Source of the DNA: Muribaculum caecicola
Lineage (GTDB): Bacteria; Bacteroidota; Bacteroidia; Bacteroidales; Muribaculaceae
Length of the DNA: 43,689 nucleotides
Direction of reading: 5' to 3'
Assembly (NCBI GenBank): GCA_004801635.1
Contig: SSTG01000004.1
Span: 1-43,689 of the forward strand
The notes beneath the pieces were generated by a model. That model was not told the DNA's origin, made no database searches, and worked only from the letters and a program-made list of their open reading frames with translations. Below, in pieces: positions 26,960-35,699 of the stretch. The position numbers and the translations under genes are program-made. Position 1 is the stretch's first letter; every line of letters begins with the position of its first letter.

Positions 26960-28028
26960 ACCTGCAGCAACAAATACCCCGGCCCTTTCACCCAGATGGC
27001 TGACTTTTGCCATACACCTGCTATGTCTTATTATCATATTTATACTGCCAGACGTTGTATTGAGCAAAAGTCTGAATATAACAGGCCAGTCATGGCGTAT
27101 GTATTCAAAATCACTTATATACGTAGCTGTATTCTATATCAATTACTACCTGATTATAGAACACTGCATTAACAAATCAAAATGGGTTCTCCGCCTTGCA
27201 GTATCAAACCTGATATTACTTATAATAAGCCTGTTGCTCATAGCATTCATTTTCATTCCGCCGTCAGGCCACATGTCTAAACCGCCACACTATAGCGGAA
27301 GCGCCGAAGAATATATAATGCTTAGACATGCAACATTCCTATTACGGGAAACCACAATGATAATTCTCACCGTTGGCCTGAGTGTTGCAATGAAGCTTAG
27401 CGACAACTGGATAAAGATTACGCGTCAACACGACCAAATGCTGGCCATACAGCGTAAAGAAGAACTGGAATCACTTAAACGGCAACTAAATCCTCATTTT
27501 TTATTTAACACACTAAACTCCATATACGCACAAATTGCCCTGTCACCAAATAGTGCACAAAACGCCGTACACCAGCTTAGCAGCCTGTTACGGTACGTAC
27601 TATACGAAAATGCGCCATCCGTACCACTTTCCAAAGAACTTGACTTCATAAACAACTATGTCAAACTGATGAGCATGCGTATTGGAAACAGATTGCCGGT
27701 AAAACTCAACCTTGACCCAGGGGGGCACGACAACTTACATATAGCACCGCTCATATTCATTTGCCCTGTCGAAAATGCATTCAAGCATGGAAATACAGGA
27801 ATGCCCGATGCAGAAATAACTATAAGCATAACCTGCAGCAACACCATTGTGGAATGTTTGATAATAAACCATACAGCCGGCAATGAAAATATAAAAAATT
27901 CAGGTATAGGCCTTGGCAATCTGCAACGCCGTTTACAGCTGATATATGGCGAACGGGCTAAAATGACCAGCCAGCTGTCAGACAATATATTCGTATTCAA
28001 CCTTAAAATAGATTTATCCTCATTTTAA
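26952..28028 (+). CDS. LytS/YehU-type sensor histidine kinase
   Basis: This 358-residue membrane sensor of the His_kinase family has four predicted helices (about 17-36, 54-70, 79-102 and 129-148), with almost no extracytoplasmic domain. The phospho-acceptor segment LKRQLNPHFLFNTLNS contains His182. The ATPase part keeps ENAFKHG and the glycine box GIGLGNLQRRL. Lack of a sensor domain suggests it senses within the membrane or through the overlapping transporter. The start codon lies inside the permease stop region, coupling translation of the two. The partner regulator follows 10 nt later. Confidence 0.93.
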   Translation: MNKPAATNTPALSPRWLTFAIHLLCLIIIFILPDVVLSKSLNITGQSWRMYSKSLIYVAVFYINYYLIIEHCINKSKWVLRLAVSNLILLIISLLLIAFIFIPPSGHMSKPPHYSGSAEEYIMLRHATFLLRETTMIILTVGLSVAMKLSDNWIKITRQHDQMLAIQRKEELESLKRQLNPHFLFNTLNSIYAQIALSPNSAQNAVHQLSSLLRYVLYENAPSVPLSKELDFINNYVKLMSMRIGNRLPVKLNLDPGGHDNLHIAPLIFICPVENAFKHGNTGMPDAEITISITCSNTIVECLIINHTAGNENIKNSGIGLGNLQRRLQLIYGERAKMTSQLSDNIFVFNLKIDLSSF

Positions 28029-28038
28029 CACAAACACA

Positions 28039-28788
28039 ATGATAACACTTCGCACAGTAGTAATAGACGATGAGCCATTAGCACAAGAACTGATAGCCAG
28101 CTATATCGACAAAACGCCATATATGGAACTTGTTGGAAGGTTCTCATCCGCCCAGGAGGCAATAAAAACAATATTGGAAGACAAAATCGACCTGCTCTTT
28201 CTTGACATAAACATGCCTCAACTGAATGGTATGGAATTTGCGCGAATTGTACCTTCCCACTGCAATATCGTGTTTGCCACAGCTTATGAACAATATGCCA
28301 TTGAGGGATTCAAAGTCGGAGCCATAGACTACCTTATGAAGCCTGTAAGCTATGACGAATTCATCACAGCGGCAAATAAAGCCCTAAACCGGGTTGAACT
28401 GCATCAACAGGCCGTTGCACAGCAAAACAAACGCGACTGCATTATTGTCAAAAGCGACTATAAACTTGTACAGATTCCATTAGAATGTATAGAATTTATA
28501 GAAGGGTTGAAAGACTATGTAAAAATACATGTAAACTACCAGCAACAAAGCATAATATCACTAATGGGCATGAAAGCATTGGAAAATTTTTTGCCAAGCG
28601 ACAAATTCATACGCGTACACCGCTCCTACATTGTAGGCACACGGCACATACGCATAATCGAACGCAACAGGATAATATTTGCCAATCATTCAGTTCCGGT
28701 GTCCGACTCATATAGGCAAGCGTTCATTAGCTATATCAATACGAATTCCCTACAACCCAATAAAAACAACGCTGAAACCGATGAGTAG
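28039..28788 (+). CDS. LytTR-family response regulator
   Basis: This is a 249-residue two-domain regulator. The receiver domain has acidic residues Asp10/Asp11, phospho-acceptor Asp56 in LLFLDINMP and the conserved Lys in YLMKPVS. The C-terminal LytTR DNA-binding domain covers about 140-240, with the motif FIRVHRSYIVG. It is the cognate of the preceding kinase. Its likely target is its own operon promoter, which has a -7 but no -33 box. That pairing is an inference from gene order. Confidence 0.94.
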   Translation: MITLRTVVIDDEPLAQELIASYIDKTPYMELVGRFSSAQEAIKTILEDKIDLLFLDINMPQLNGMEFARIVPSHCNIVFATAYEQYAIEGFKVGAIDYLMKPVSYDEFITAANKALNRVELHQQAVAQQNKRDCIIVKSDYKLVQIPLECIEFIEGLKDYVKIHVNYQQQSIISLMGMKALENFLPSDKFIRVHRSYIVGTRHIRIIERNRIIFANHSVPVSDSYRQAFISYINTNSLQPNKNNAETDE

Positions 28789-28814
28789 AATATAAATCAG
28801 GCTAAAATACACAT

Positions 28815-28851
28815 CAAAATTACGCAAATAGCCATAAAATGTGTAATTTTG
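28815..28851 (+). promoter_or_regulatory. tetR promoter -7 element inside a 9-bp inverted repeat
   Basis: CAAAATTAC (28815-28823) and GTAATTTTG (28843-28851) are perfect reverse complements 19 bp apart. The right arm includes TAATTTTG (28844-28851), a match to the -7 consensus 29 nt upstream of the TetR start. No -33 TTTG is present. The arrangement would allow autoregulation. Confidence 0.4.
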
Positions 28852-28880
28852 CACACTATAAATTCGTATCTGTATAAACA

Positions 28881-29489
28881 ATGTCAATAAAAACTCGCGA
28901 AAAACTCATAGAAGTAGCACGTCAGCTATTTGCCCACAAAGGTATTGAAAACACAACAATGAGCGACATCGCGAGCGCATCATACAAAGGCCGTAGAACT
29001 ATATACACATACTTCAAGAATAAACGGGAAATATATAATGCCGTTATAGAAAGTGAAAGCGAGCAACTTGTAGGGCAACTGCGCGAAATTGCATCAGCCG
29101 ATATGACACCTGTAGAAAAATTACGCCGGTTCATAGATGTCAGGCTTGACATTGTGGAAGAAACAGTAAGCCGTCAGCACGATACACCAATGTTCAGAAC
29201 TTTGTTTCTGCGCGAGGTTCGAAAAATGGAGCGTATACGTAAAACTGCAATTGAAAAAGAACTCGAACTGCTACACCAGATATTGACAGACGGAATAAAT
29301 GCCGGATGCTTTGTAAAAGAAAAAGCACAAGGAGTATACTCAATTATGTTGATGATGTTTCAGGGAATTGAGTTATCATACATGCGCGACAACTTTACCC
29401 AAATGAAAGTTAACCAGCTAAAACTACGCGAACAAGCCAAGCAGTTTATAGCCGATGCTTTATGCACACCGGCACAAGCCGGCGTATAA
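28881..29489 (+). CDS. TetR/AcrR-family transcriptional regulator
   Basis: This 202-residue dimeric repressor has an N-terminal helix-turn-helix in residues 8-54 (KLIEVARQLFAHKGIENTT, then MSDIASASYKGRRTIYTYF). The C-terminal ligand domain is helical and typical but gives no hint of the ligand. It lies 86 nt upstream of fabG, whose promoter carries a 20-bp palindrome, so FabG is the obvious candidate target. Control of fatty-acid genes by TetR-type proteins is known in other bacteria (FabR, FadR of Bacillus). The link here is an inference. Confidence 0.92.
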   Translation: MSIKTREKLIEVARQLFAHKGIENTTMSDIASASYKGRRTIYTYFKNKREIYNAVIESESEQLVGQLREIASADMTPVEKLRRFIDVRLDIVEETVSRQHDTPMFRTLFLREVRKMERIRKTAIEKELELLHQILTDGINAGCFVKEKAQGVYSIMLMMFQGIELSYMRDNFTQMKVNQLKLREQAKQFIADALCTPAQAGV

Positions 29490-29524
29490 AAGACATGCAT
29501 TATAATGGCAATATTAACTTAAAA

Positions 29525-29544
29525 TGCTTATATTTGCATAAGCA
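29525..29544 (+). promoter_or_regulatory. fabG promoter -7 box within a perfect 20-bp palindrome
   Basis: TGCTTAT (29525-29531) and ATAAGCA (29538-29544) are a perfect 7-bp inverted repeat with a 6-bp spacer. The -7 element TATATTTG (29529-29536) lies inside it, and the transcription start would fall at its right end. A bound dimer would block initiation directly. The upstream tetR gene is the natural source of such a protein. Confidence 0.6.
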
Positions 29545-29575
29545 AATAAATTTTACAACCCAAAATAAACCAATT

Positions 29576-30322
29576 ATGAAATTACTCGAAGGAAAAACAG
29601 CCCTTATCACAGGTGCTGCCCGCGGAATTGGAAAAGCACTTGCCCTGCGCTTTGCCCAGGAAGGAGCCAATATTGCATTCACCGACCTTGTAATAGACGA
29701 AAACGGTAAAGATACAGAAAAAGAAATAGAAGCACTTGGTGTAAAAGCAAAAGGATACGCATCTAATGCTGCCGATTTCAATCAGACAAAAGAAGTGGTT
29801 CAACAGATTGTTAACGACTTCGGCCATATCGACATACTTGTAAATAATGCCGGCATAACAAAAGACGGCTTGATGTTACGCATGACAGAAGCACAATGGG
29901 ATGCCGTTATAGCAGTAAACCTTAAAAGCGCGTTCAACTTCATCAATGCCATTCTTCCGCTAATGATGCGTCAGCGTAGCGGTTCAATAATAAACATGGC
30001 ATCAGTTGTAGGCGTACACGGAAATGCCGGACAGTCCAACTACGCAGCATCTAAAGCCGGCCTTATAGCCCTGGCTAAATCAATAGCACAGGAAGTAGGC
30101 TCGCGAGGCATACGTGCAAATGCCATTGCACCCGGATTTATAGAAACGGCCATGACTGCCGCCCTACCCGACGATGTCCGTGCCGAATGGATTAAAAACA
30201 TACCTTTGCGTCGTGGCGGACAAGTTGGCGATATTGCCAACGTTGCAGTATTCCTGGCATCCGACATGTCATCGTATGTAACCGGACAGGTTATTCAAGT
30301 TGACGGCGGTATGAACATGTAG
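29576..30322 (+). CDS. fabG: 3-oxoacyl-[ACP] reductase
   Basis: This 248-residue NADPH-dependent short-chain dehydrogenase reduces beta-ketoacyl-ACP in each round of fatty-acid elongation. TGAARGIG is at 12-19, NNAG at 90-93, and the catalytic residues Ser143, Tyr156 and Lys160 are in place (NYAASKAG). The frame is open upstream to 29462, but that would include the promoter. The ATG at 29576 starts the canonical MKLLEGKTALITG. A terminator follows, so it is probably a single-gene transcript. No other fab gene or ACP is near. Confidence 0.95.
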   Translation: MKLLEGKTALITGAARGIGKALALRFAQEGANIAFTDLVIDENGKDTEKEIEALGVKAKGYASNAADFNQTKEVVQQIVNDFGHIDILVNNAGITKDGLMLRMTEAQWDAVIAVNLKSAFNFINAILPLMMRQRSGSIINMASVVGVHGNAGQSNYAASKAGLIALAKSIAQEVGSRGIRANAIAPGFIETAMTAALPDDVRAEWIKNIPLRRGGQVGDIANVAVFLASDMSSYVTGQVIQVDGGMNM

Positions 30323-30350
30323 GCAGAATACCCGTTATATAATTACATTG

Positions 30351-30392
30351 GGCATTCGTTCGCTACACATCGCAGCGTACGGATGCCTTTTT
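30351..30392 (+). terminator. Intrinsic terminator after fabG
   Basis: GGCATTCGT (30351-30359) pairs with ACGGATGCC (30379-30387, one G-U pair), with an inner CGCT/AGCG stem, followed by five T residues (30388-30392). It separates fabG from the DUF4290-murA-rimM genes. Confidence 0.75.
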
Positions 30393-30401
30393 ACAAAAAT
30401 T

Positions 30402-30995
30402 ATGCTCACATACAACACCCAGCTACAAAAACTTATTTTGCCTGAATACGGACGGAACATTCAGCAAATGGTTGACCACTGTCTTTCTATTGACAATCGC
30501 GAGGAACGTACAGCATGCGCACATTCCATAATTTCGGCAATGAGCAATCTGTTTCCTGCGTCACGCAATAATCCGGATTTCAAACAGCAATTATGGGACC
30601 ACCTGGCCATAATGTCGAACTTTGAACTGGACATAGACTTTCCGTTCGATGTCGTAAAAAAAGAACAACTTTCAACACGCCCCGAACAAGTACCATATGA
30701 AAACGGCAATTTCCGCTGGCGTCATTATGGTAAAAACCTTGAGTATATGATAGGGCGCGCGGTAGAAATGCCCGAAGGTCCAGAACGGGAAGCTCTTGTT
30801 CTATTGTTGGCCAATCACATGAAAAAACTGATGCTAGCAGTGAACCCAGAAGGCGTGGACGACGCAAAAGTGTTCAACGATCTTGCCATATACAGCCGCG
30901 GGGCAATAAGACTATCGCCTGAAAATTACAAATTACACGAATTTAAGGCAGAAATTCCACCTCAAACCTCTAAAAAGAAAAAGAAGAAAAAATGA
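30402..30995 (+). CDS. DUF4290 family protein
   Basis: This 197-residue soluble protein of the Bacteroidota-specific DUF4290 family has no established function. It begins MLTYNTQLQKLILPEYGRN split by ordinary residues and contains a conserved charged region (RWRHYGKNLEYMIGRA). It ends in a run of seven lysines after two prolines, a possible nucleic-acid- or ribosome-binding tail. The frame is open from 30348 without an ATG; the ATG at 30402 is used and lies 10 nt after the fabG terminator. It overlaps murA by 4 nt (ATGA), and this order with murA and rimM is a recurring one in the phylum as far as I recall. Confidence 0.88.
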   Translation: MLTYNTQLQKLILPEYGRNIQQMVDHCLSIDNREERTACAHSIISAMSNLFPASRNNPDFKQQLWDHLAIMSNFELDIDFPFDVVKKEQLSTRPEQVPYENGNFRWRHYGKNLEYMIGRAVEMPEGPEREALVLLLANHMKKLMLAVNPEGVDDAKVFNDLAIYSRGAIRLSPENYKLHEFKAEIPPQTSKKKKKKK

Positions 30996-32305
30996 GTACG
31001 TTCATTGTCGAAGGCGGACACCCCCTTCACGGAAACATAACACCACAGGGTGCAAAAAACGAAGCGCTACAGATTTTATGTGCAACATTGCTAACACCGG
31101 AGAAGGTAGTTGTGGAAAACCTGCCTGACATATTGGACATAAACAATCTCATAGCACTTCTGTCTGATATGGGCGTGAAAGTTGAAAAACAATCGGCCCA
31201 CAGCTATTCTTTTCAAGCCGACAACATTGATATAGAATATCTTAAAACGCCTGAATTTTTACGTAAAGCGGCTTCGCTACGCGGTTCGGTTATGATTGTC
31301 GGACCATTGGTTTCGCGGTTTGGACAAGCCATTCTGCCAAAACCGGGAGGCGACAAAATTGGACGCAGAAGGCTTGACACTCATTTTATAGGCATACAGA
31401 AACTTGGAGCTCAATTTGAATACCTTACAACTTCCAAAGCATATAGCATAACAGCACCTAACGGACTGTCCGGGTCATATATGCTCCTTGATGAAGCATC
31501 CGTTACCGGAACTGCAAATATCATCATGACTGCCGTAATGGCACACGGTACAACCACCATATATAACGCGGCGTGCGAGCCATACATACAGCAATTATGT
31601 AAAATGCTATGCCGAATGGGGGCCAAGATATCAGGTATCGGGTCTAACCTGCTCACCATAGAAGGTGTTGAATCGCTTTGCGGAACAACACACAGAATTT
31701 TACCCGATATGATTGAAGTAGGCAGCTTCATTGGCATGGCAGCAATGACAGGTAGCGAGATTACGCTTAAAAATGTGTGCTACGACGAGTTAGGCATCAT
31801 GCCCGATGCATTTAAAAGGCTGGGAATAGAAATTGTACGCCAAAACGACGACATACATATTCCGGCCCATGACGGTTACACCATAGAAACATTTATGGAC
31901 GGGTCAATAATGACATTTGCCGATGCACCATGGCCAGGCCTGTCGCCCGACCTGTTGAGCGTATTTTTAGTTGTAGCAACCCAGGCAACAGGCAGCGTGC
32001 TGATACATCAGAAAATGTTTGAAAGCCGCCTGTTCTTTGTTGACAAACTTATAGACATGGGTGCACGCATAATTCTATGCGACCCACACCGAGCTGCCGT
32101 TATAGGGTCAGGCCGTCTTAATTCATTACGCGGCACAACAATGGTATCACCAGATATTCGCGCAGGAATTGCCATGCTGATTGCTGCCATGAGTGCACAA
32201 GGAGTAAGTCAAATACAAAATATTGACCAAATTGACCGTGGCTACGAAAACATTGACAAGCGCTTAAACTCCCTAGGTGCTAGAATAACACGCTATTCAG
32301 ACTAA
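30992..32305 (+). CDS. murA: UDP-N-acetylglucosamine 1-carboxyvinyltransferase, Asp-type active site
   Basis: This 437-residue enzyme transfers enolpyruvate to UDP-GlcNAc, the first committed step of peptidoglycan synthesis. Lys22 and Asn23 of the conserved GAKNEAL block are present. The catalytic loop reads PGGDKIGRRRLD, so the position of E. coli Cys115 is Asp121. In MurA of mycobacteria and chlamydiae, Asp at this position preserves activity but prevents covalent modification by fosfomycin. The gene is translationally coupled to DUF4290 and ends 4 nt before rimM. Confidence 0.96.
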   Translation: MSTFIVEGGHPLHGNITPQGAKNEALQILCATLLTPEKVVVENLPDILDINNLIALLSDMGVKVEKQSAHSYSFQADNIDIEYLKTPEFLRKAASLRGSVMIVGPLVSRFGQAILPKPGGDKIGRRRLDTHFIGIQKLGAQFEYLTTSKAYSITAPNGLSGSYMLLDEASVTGTANIIMTAVMAHGTTTIYNAACEPYIQQLCKMLCRMGAKISGIGSNLLTIEGVESLCGTTHRILPDMIEVGSFIGMAAMTGSEITLKNVCYDELGIMPDAFKRLGIEIVRQNDDIHIPAHDGYTIETFMDGSIMTFADAPWPGLSPDLLSVFLVVATQATGSVLIHQKMFESRLFFVDKLIDMGARIILCDPHRAAVIGSGRLNSLRGTTMVSPDIRAGIAMLIAAMSAQGVSQIQNIDQIDRGYENIDKRLNSLGARITRYSD

Positions 32306-32309
32306 AATA

Positions 32310-32864
32310 ATGATTACGGAAAATGAAATTGTGCATCTGGGACATTTCGGCAAAGCGCATGGTATAAATGGGGAAATTAACCTGTACACTGATATTGAAG
32401 CCGAAAATATGGACATTGAAAATCTGAAAATGGTTGTAGTCAATATTGATGGAATATTTGTTCCGTTTCAGGTGTCATCCATGCGCAACAAACGATACGA
32501 CAGCTATATCGTGCAGTTGACAGACATCAATAACGAAAAACAGTCTCGCAAATTGACCAATCTTGATGTTTTTGTTATGAAAAAAGACAACATCATTCAG
32601 GAACAATCCGATTCTGACGGGCTGTATGCTACAGACCTGATTGGTTATACCATAATTTCAGCCTCAGACGGAGGGATAATTGCCGGGAAAATAACTGATG
32701 TCGACATATCAACCGAAAATGCCCTGTTTATTATAAAAAATAGTAGTTCGGAAAACACGTCACTCATTCCAATTGTCAACGAAATGATACAGGATATAAA
32801 TCCGGAAACAAAAACAATAGTCATGCAGCTACCTGAAGGTCTTCTTTCAATTAACAACAGCTGA
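32310..32864 (+). CDS. rimM: Ribosome maturation factor RimM
   Basis: This 184-residue factor binds ribosomal protein S19 and helps mature the 30S head. It has an N-terminal beta-barrel beginning VHLGHFGKAHGINGEI and a C-terminal PRC-barrel-like domain (LIGYTIISASDGGIIAGKI). The family member is more divergent than usual for Proteobacteria. It lies 4 nt after murA and is followed by a strong terminator. The usual trmD partner is absent here. Confidence 0.92.
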   Translation: MITENEIVHLGHFGKAHGINGEINLYTDIEAENMDIENLKMVVVNIDGIFVPFQVSSMRNKRYDSYIVQLTDINNEKQSRKLTNLDVFVMKKDNIIQEQSDSDGLYATDLIGYTIISASDGGIIAGKITDVDISTENALFIIKNSSSENTSLIPIVNEMIQDINPETKTIVMQLPEGLLSINNS

Positions 32865-32891
32865 GAAACTCCACAATACGTAAAAACAGTT

Positions 32892-32934
32892 AAACAACAC
32901 AGGCCGTAAAACTTCATTACGGCCTGTGTTGTTT
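32892..32934 (+). terminator. Strong intrinsic terminator after rimM
   Basis: An 18-bp perfect stem (32892-32909 with 32917-32934) encloses a 7-nt loop; the right arm ends in GTTT and a T-rich stretch follows. It closes the DUF4290-murA-rimM transcript. Confidence 0.88.
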
Positions 32935-33068
32935 ATTTAGTAGAAAACAGATTCAGAATTGCAATAGCGATTGAAATCACACTATAAGTTAATTGGATAG
33001 CTTATTTAAGGGTGGATGAAAGTACTACCCGTTGCATTCGGAATAAACAATAAATAATTCTAATTATT

Positions 33069-33114
33069 AAAAAATCCAGACTTTCGGATACGCGACCGGA
33101 AGTCTGGATTTTTT
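33069..33114 (-). terminator. Bidirectional intrinsic terminator after ftsH
   Basis: A 15-bp stem (33069-33083 with 33100-33114) extends inward through TCGG/CCGG to about 19 bp with an 8-nt loop. It is flanked by A6 on one side and T6 on the other, so it works in both directions. It lies 22 nt beyond the ftsH stop. The 134 bp between this and the rimM terminator are AT-rich and hold nothing I can recognise. Confidence 0.88.
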
Positions 33115-33135
33115 AATTCACTAATCGTATTTAAT

Positions 33136-35148
33136 CTAATCATTATCCGTTGATTCTGCCTTTGGTGTGTTGTCTGTTTCTTCGGAAACATCAGGCAGGG
33201 CCGGTATTGCAGGAGGCGTAGGCAGTGCTTTCGGCTCATTTTGGCTGGCAAATATCTCATCAGTCCTTGATTTCCACTGTCTTGGTCCAAATATACGTTC
33301 TACATCTTCCGTAAATATAACCTCACGGGATATTAATGTATCGGCAAGTTCGCCATGTCCTGATGCATACTGTTTAAGTATTTGCTTAGCTCGCTCATAC
33401 TGCTCGTTAATCAGACGTGAAACTTCTGCATCAATATCCTTTGCGCGCTCCTCCGAATACGGTTTAGACAAACCATATTGCTGTCCGGTTGAATCGTAAT
33501 AGCTCAGGTTTGGCAATTTCGAGCTCATGCCATAATATGCCACCATGGCATAAGCCAACTTGGTAACACGTTCCAGGTCGTTAGCCGCACCCGTAGATAT
33601 ATGGCCAAGGAATAATTCCTCTGCAGCACGTCCACCCAGCGTTGAGCACATTTCATCCAGCAATGCCTCGGTAGGCGTTATCTGACGTTCTTCAGGCAAA
33701 TACCATGCAGCACCCAGAGCCTTGCCTCGCGGAACAATAGTAACCTTAATAAGAGGTGAAGCATACCGCAGGTGCCATGAAACTGTAGCATGTCCGGCCT
33801 CATGTATTGCTATTGATCGTTTTTCCTCGTCAGTAGTTATTTTGGAACGTTTTTCAAGACCACCGATTATTCTGTCAACGGCATCATTAAAATCTTGCCG
33901 CTGAACACTTGACTTATTATGCCTTGCAGCTATCAATGCAGCTTCGTTACACACATTTGCAATATCGGCACCGGAAAATCCAGGAGTCTGACGGGCCAAT
34001 GTCTCCACGTCAAGCGACTCATCTGTCTTAATATTACGAAGATGGACATTAAATATTGCCACACGGTCGTTCAAGTCAGGCAAATCAACATATATCTGCC
34101 TGTCGAATCGTCCGGCACGAAGCAGGGCCTTGTCAAGAATGTCTGCACGGTTTGTTGCAGCCAGTATTATTACACCGGAATTCGATCCAAAGCCGTCCAT
34201 TTCTGTAAGCAATTGATTAAGCGTGTTTTCACGCTCGTCGTTCGCACCCATGTTGGGTTTTTTCCCTCGTGCACGGCCAACAGCATCAATTTCATCAATG
34301 AATACAATACACGGGGCTTTTTCCTTTGCCTGCCGGAACAAGTCGCGTACGCGCGACGCTCCTACTCCGACAAACATTTCAACAAAGTCAGAACCCGACA
34401 TTGAGAAAAACGGTACGTTTGCTTCTCCAGCAACAGCTTTGGCCAAAAGAGTCTTACCTGTTCCGGGAGGTCCTACCAAAAGTGCCCCTTTAGGAATTTT
34501 ACCACCCAAATCCGTATATCGCTTGGGGTTCTTTAAAAATTCCACAATTTCTTCAACTTCGGTTTTTGCTTCCGAAAGTCCGGCAACATCTTTAAACGTT
34601 ACCTGTATAGGGCCGTCCTTATCGAATATTTTAGCTTTTGATTTACCAACTGAAAATACTCCTCCCGAACCGCCGTCTTTTCCCGACATACGCTTCATTA
34701 TAAAGAACCAAAAGGCAATAAGCAATACAAACGGCGCTATCGACCATATCATTGAAGAAATGTTAGAGCTTTTTTCATACTTGACACTTCCTTTAAAATA
34801 ACCGTCCTGCTGCCACTGGTCAATCTTGCTCTGAAAAGAATCGGCACTTGGTATATTGGTTGTTACAATTGGCTGCTGGCCGGGCGAAAACTGTTTCTTA
34901 AAGACAACCTTTGCAAGTGAATCGTTCAGAAACGCGGCGGCACTCGGATCTTCACCGGTATAAACAACTATCTTTGTCACACCGCCCGACATTACGTACT
35001 GCTCGAACTTGTTGTACTCTACGTTTTCTTTCGAAACAGTATTATCATTATCGGCAAAATATATACCGCCCAATATCAACAATATTACGGCATACATCCA
35101 GAATATACTGAATTTTATGCCTTTTTTCTGTGGTCTTTTAGGTTCCAT
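33136..35148 (-). CDS. ftsH: ATP-dependent membrane zinc metalloprotease FtsH
   Basis: This 670-residue hexameric AAA+ protease degrades membrane and regulatory proteins. TM1 lies near 13-31 and TM2 near 134-150, with a periplasmic loop between. Walker A GPPGTGKT is at 226-233, Walker [11 protein letters not shown] at 281-290, the SRH arginines in [10 protein letters not shown], and the zinc motif HEAGH at 449-453. The last 35 residues are Pro-, Glu- and Asp-rich and probably disordered. It follows rsfS by 63 nt on the same strand. Confidence 0.97.
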   Translation of the reverse strand: MEPKRPQKKGIKFSIFWMYAVILLILGGIYFADNDNTVSKENVEYNKFEQYVMSGGVTKIVVYTGEDPSAAAFLNDSLAKVVFKKQFSPGQQPIVTTNIPSADSFQSKIDQWQQDGYFKGSVKYEKSSNISSMIWSIAPFVLLIAFWFFIMKRMSGKDGGSGGVFSVGKSKAKIFDKDGPIQVTFKDVAGLSEAKTEVEEIVEFLKNPKRYTDLGGKIPKGALLVGPPGTGKTLLAKAVAGEANVPFFSMSGSDFVEMFVGVGASRVRDLFRQAKEKAPCIVFIDEIDAVGRARGKKPNMGANDERENTLNQLLTEMDGFGSNSGVIILAATNRADILDKALLRAGRFDRQIYVDLPDLNDRVAIFNVHLRNIKTDESLDVETLARQTPGFSGADIANVCNEAALIAARHNKSSVQRQDFNDAVDRIIGGLEKRSKITTDEEKRSIAIHEAGHATVSWHLRYASPLIKVTIVPRGKALGAAWYLPEERQITPTEALLDEMCSTLGGRAAEELFLGHISTGAANDLERVTKLAYAMVAYYGMSSKLPNLSYYDSTGQQYGLSKPYSEERAKDIDAEVSRLINEQYERAKQILKQYASGHGELADTLISREVIFTEDVERIFGPRQWKSRTDEIFASQNEPKALPTPPAIPALPDVSEETDNTPKAESTDND

Positions 35149-35211
35149 TTACAAGAGCCTTTTATAATATTAAATTTATAGTCTGACTTATCAATAAAAC
35201 AGTTTCCCCAG

Positions 35212-35571
35212 CTAATCAAGGTTAGGAACCTGAACAGAAGGAGCATCACTCCACAATTCCTCAATATTGTAGAACTGACGGCTTTCTGGAAGGAATACAT
35301 GCACAAGTATCTCGCCGTAATCTATAATAATCCATTGCGAATTCTGATATCCGTCATAATTAAACGGCTTTATGCCTGATTCTTTCTGAACATACTCGCG
35401 CACACTGTCGGCTATAGATGAAACATGCATTGTTGAGGAGCCCTGACATATAATGAACTCATTAGCTATGGAGCCGTCTGTCTGACTCAAATCTATAATT
35501 GTAATGTCTTTACCCTTCCTTTCCTGAATTCCTTCTACTATAAGGTTTGATAGTGTTCTTTTTTCAGTCAT
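35212..35571 (-). CDS. rsfS: Ribosomal silencing factor RsfS
   Basis: This 119-residue RsfS/Iojap-family protein binds ribosomal protein uL14 and blocks subunit joining when nutrients are scarce. Conserved segments include NEFIICQGSSTMHVSSIAD, the QWIIIDYGEILVHVF strand region and the RQFYNIEELW end. The length is normal. It lies upstream of ftsH on the same strand with 63 nt between and no clear second promoter, so the two are probably co-transcribed. Confidence 0.95.
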   Translation of the reverse strand: MTEKRTLSNLIVEGIQERKGKDITIIDLSQTDGSIANEFIICQGSSTMHVSSIADSVREYVQKESGIKPFNYDGYQNSQWIIIDYGEILVHVFLPESRQFYNIEELWSDAPSVQVPNLD

Positions 35572-35594
35572 ATATTTATGTGAATATTAAATTG

Positions 35595-35602
35595 CAAATT
35601 TA
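35595..35602 (-). promoter_or_regulatory. Candidate -7 element of the rsfS-ftsH transcript
   Basis: On the minus strand TAAATTTG (35602-35595) matches TAnnTTTG and lies about 24 nt before the rsfS start. No -33 TTTG is found at the expected distance. Confidence 0.45.
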
Positions 35603-35699
35603 GTTAATTTATACGACACGCAGCATTAACTGACGTTAATAAAACTACAACAAATATAATCAGGCAAATGCTCATTAACTTTGTTAAATATGCCTTTAT

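Noticed and set aside
33919..34404. 161-codon plus-strand frame, and a 192-codon neighbour, inside ftsH
   Set aside because: Both are antisense to conserved AAA+ motifs of ftsH and show low-complexity translations. They are shadows.
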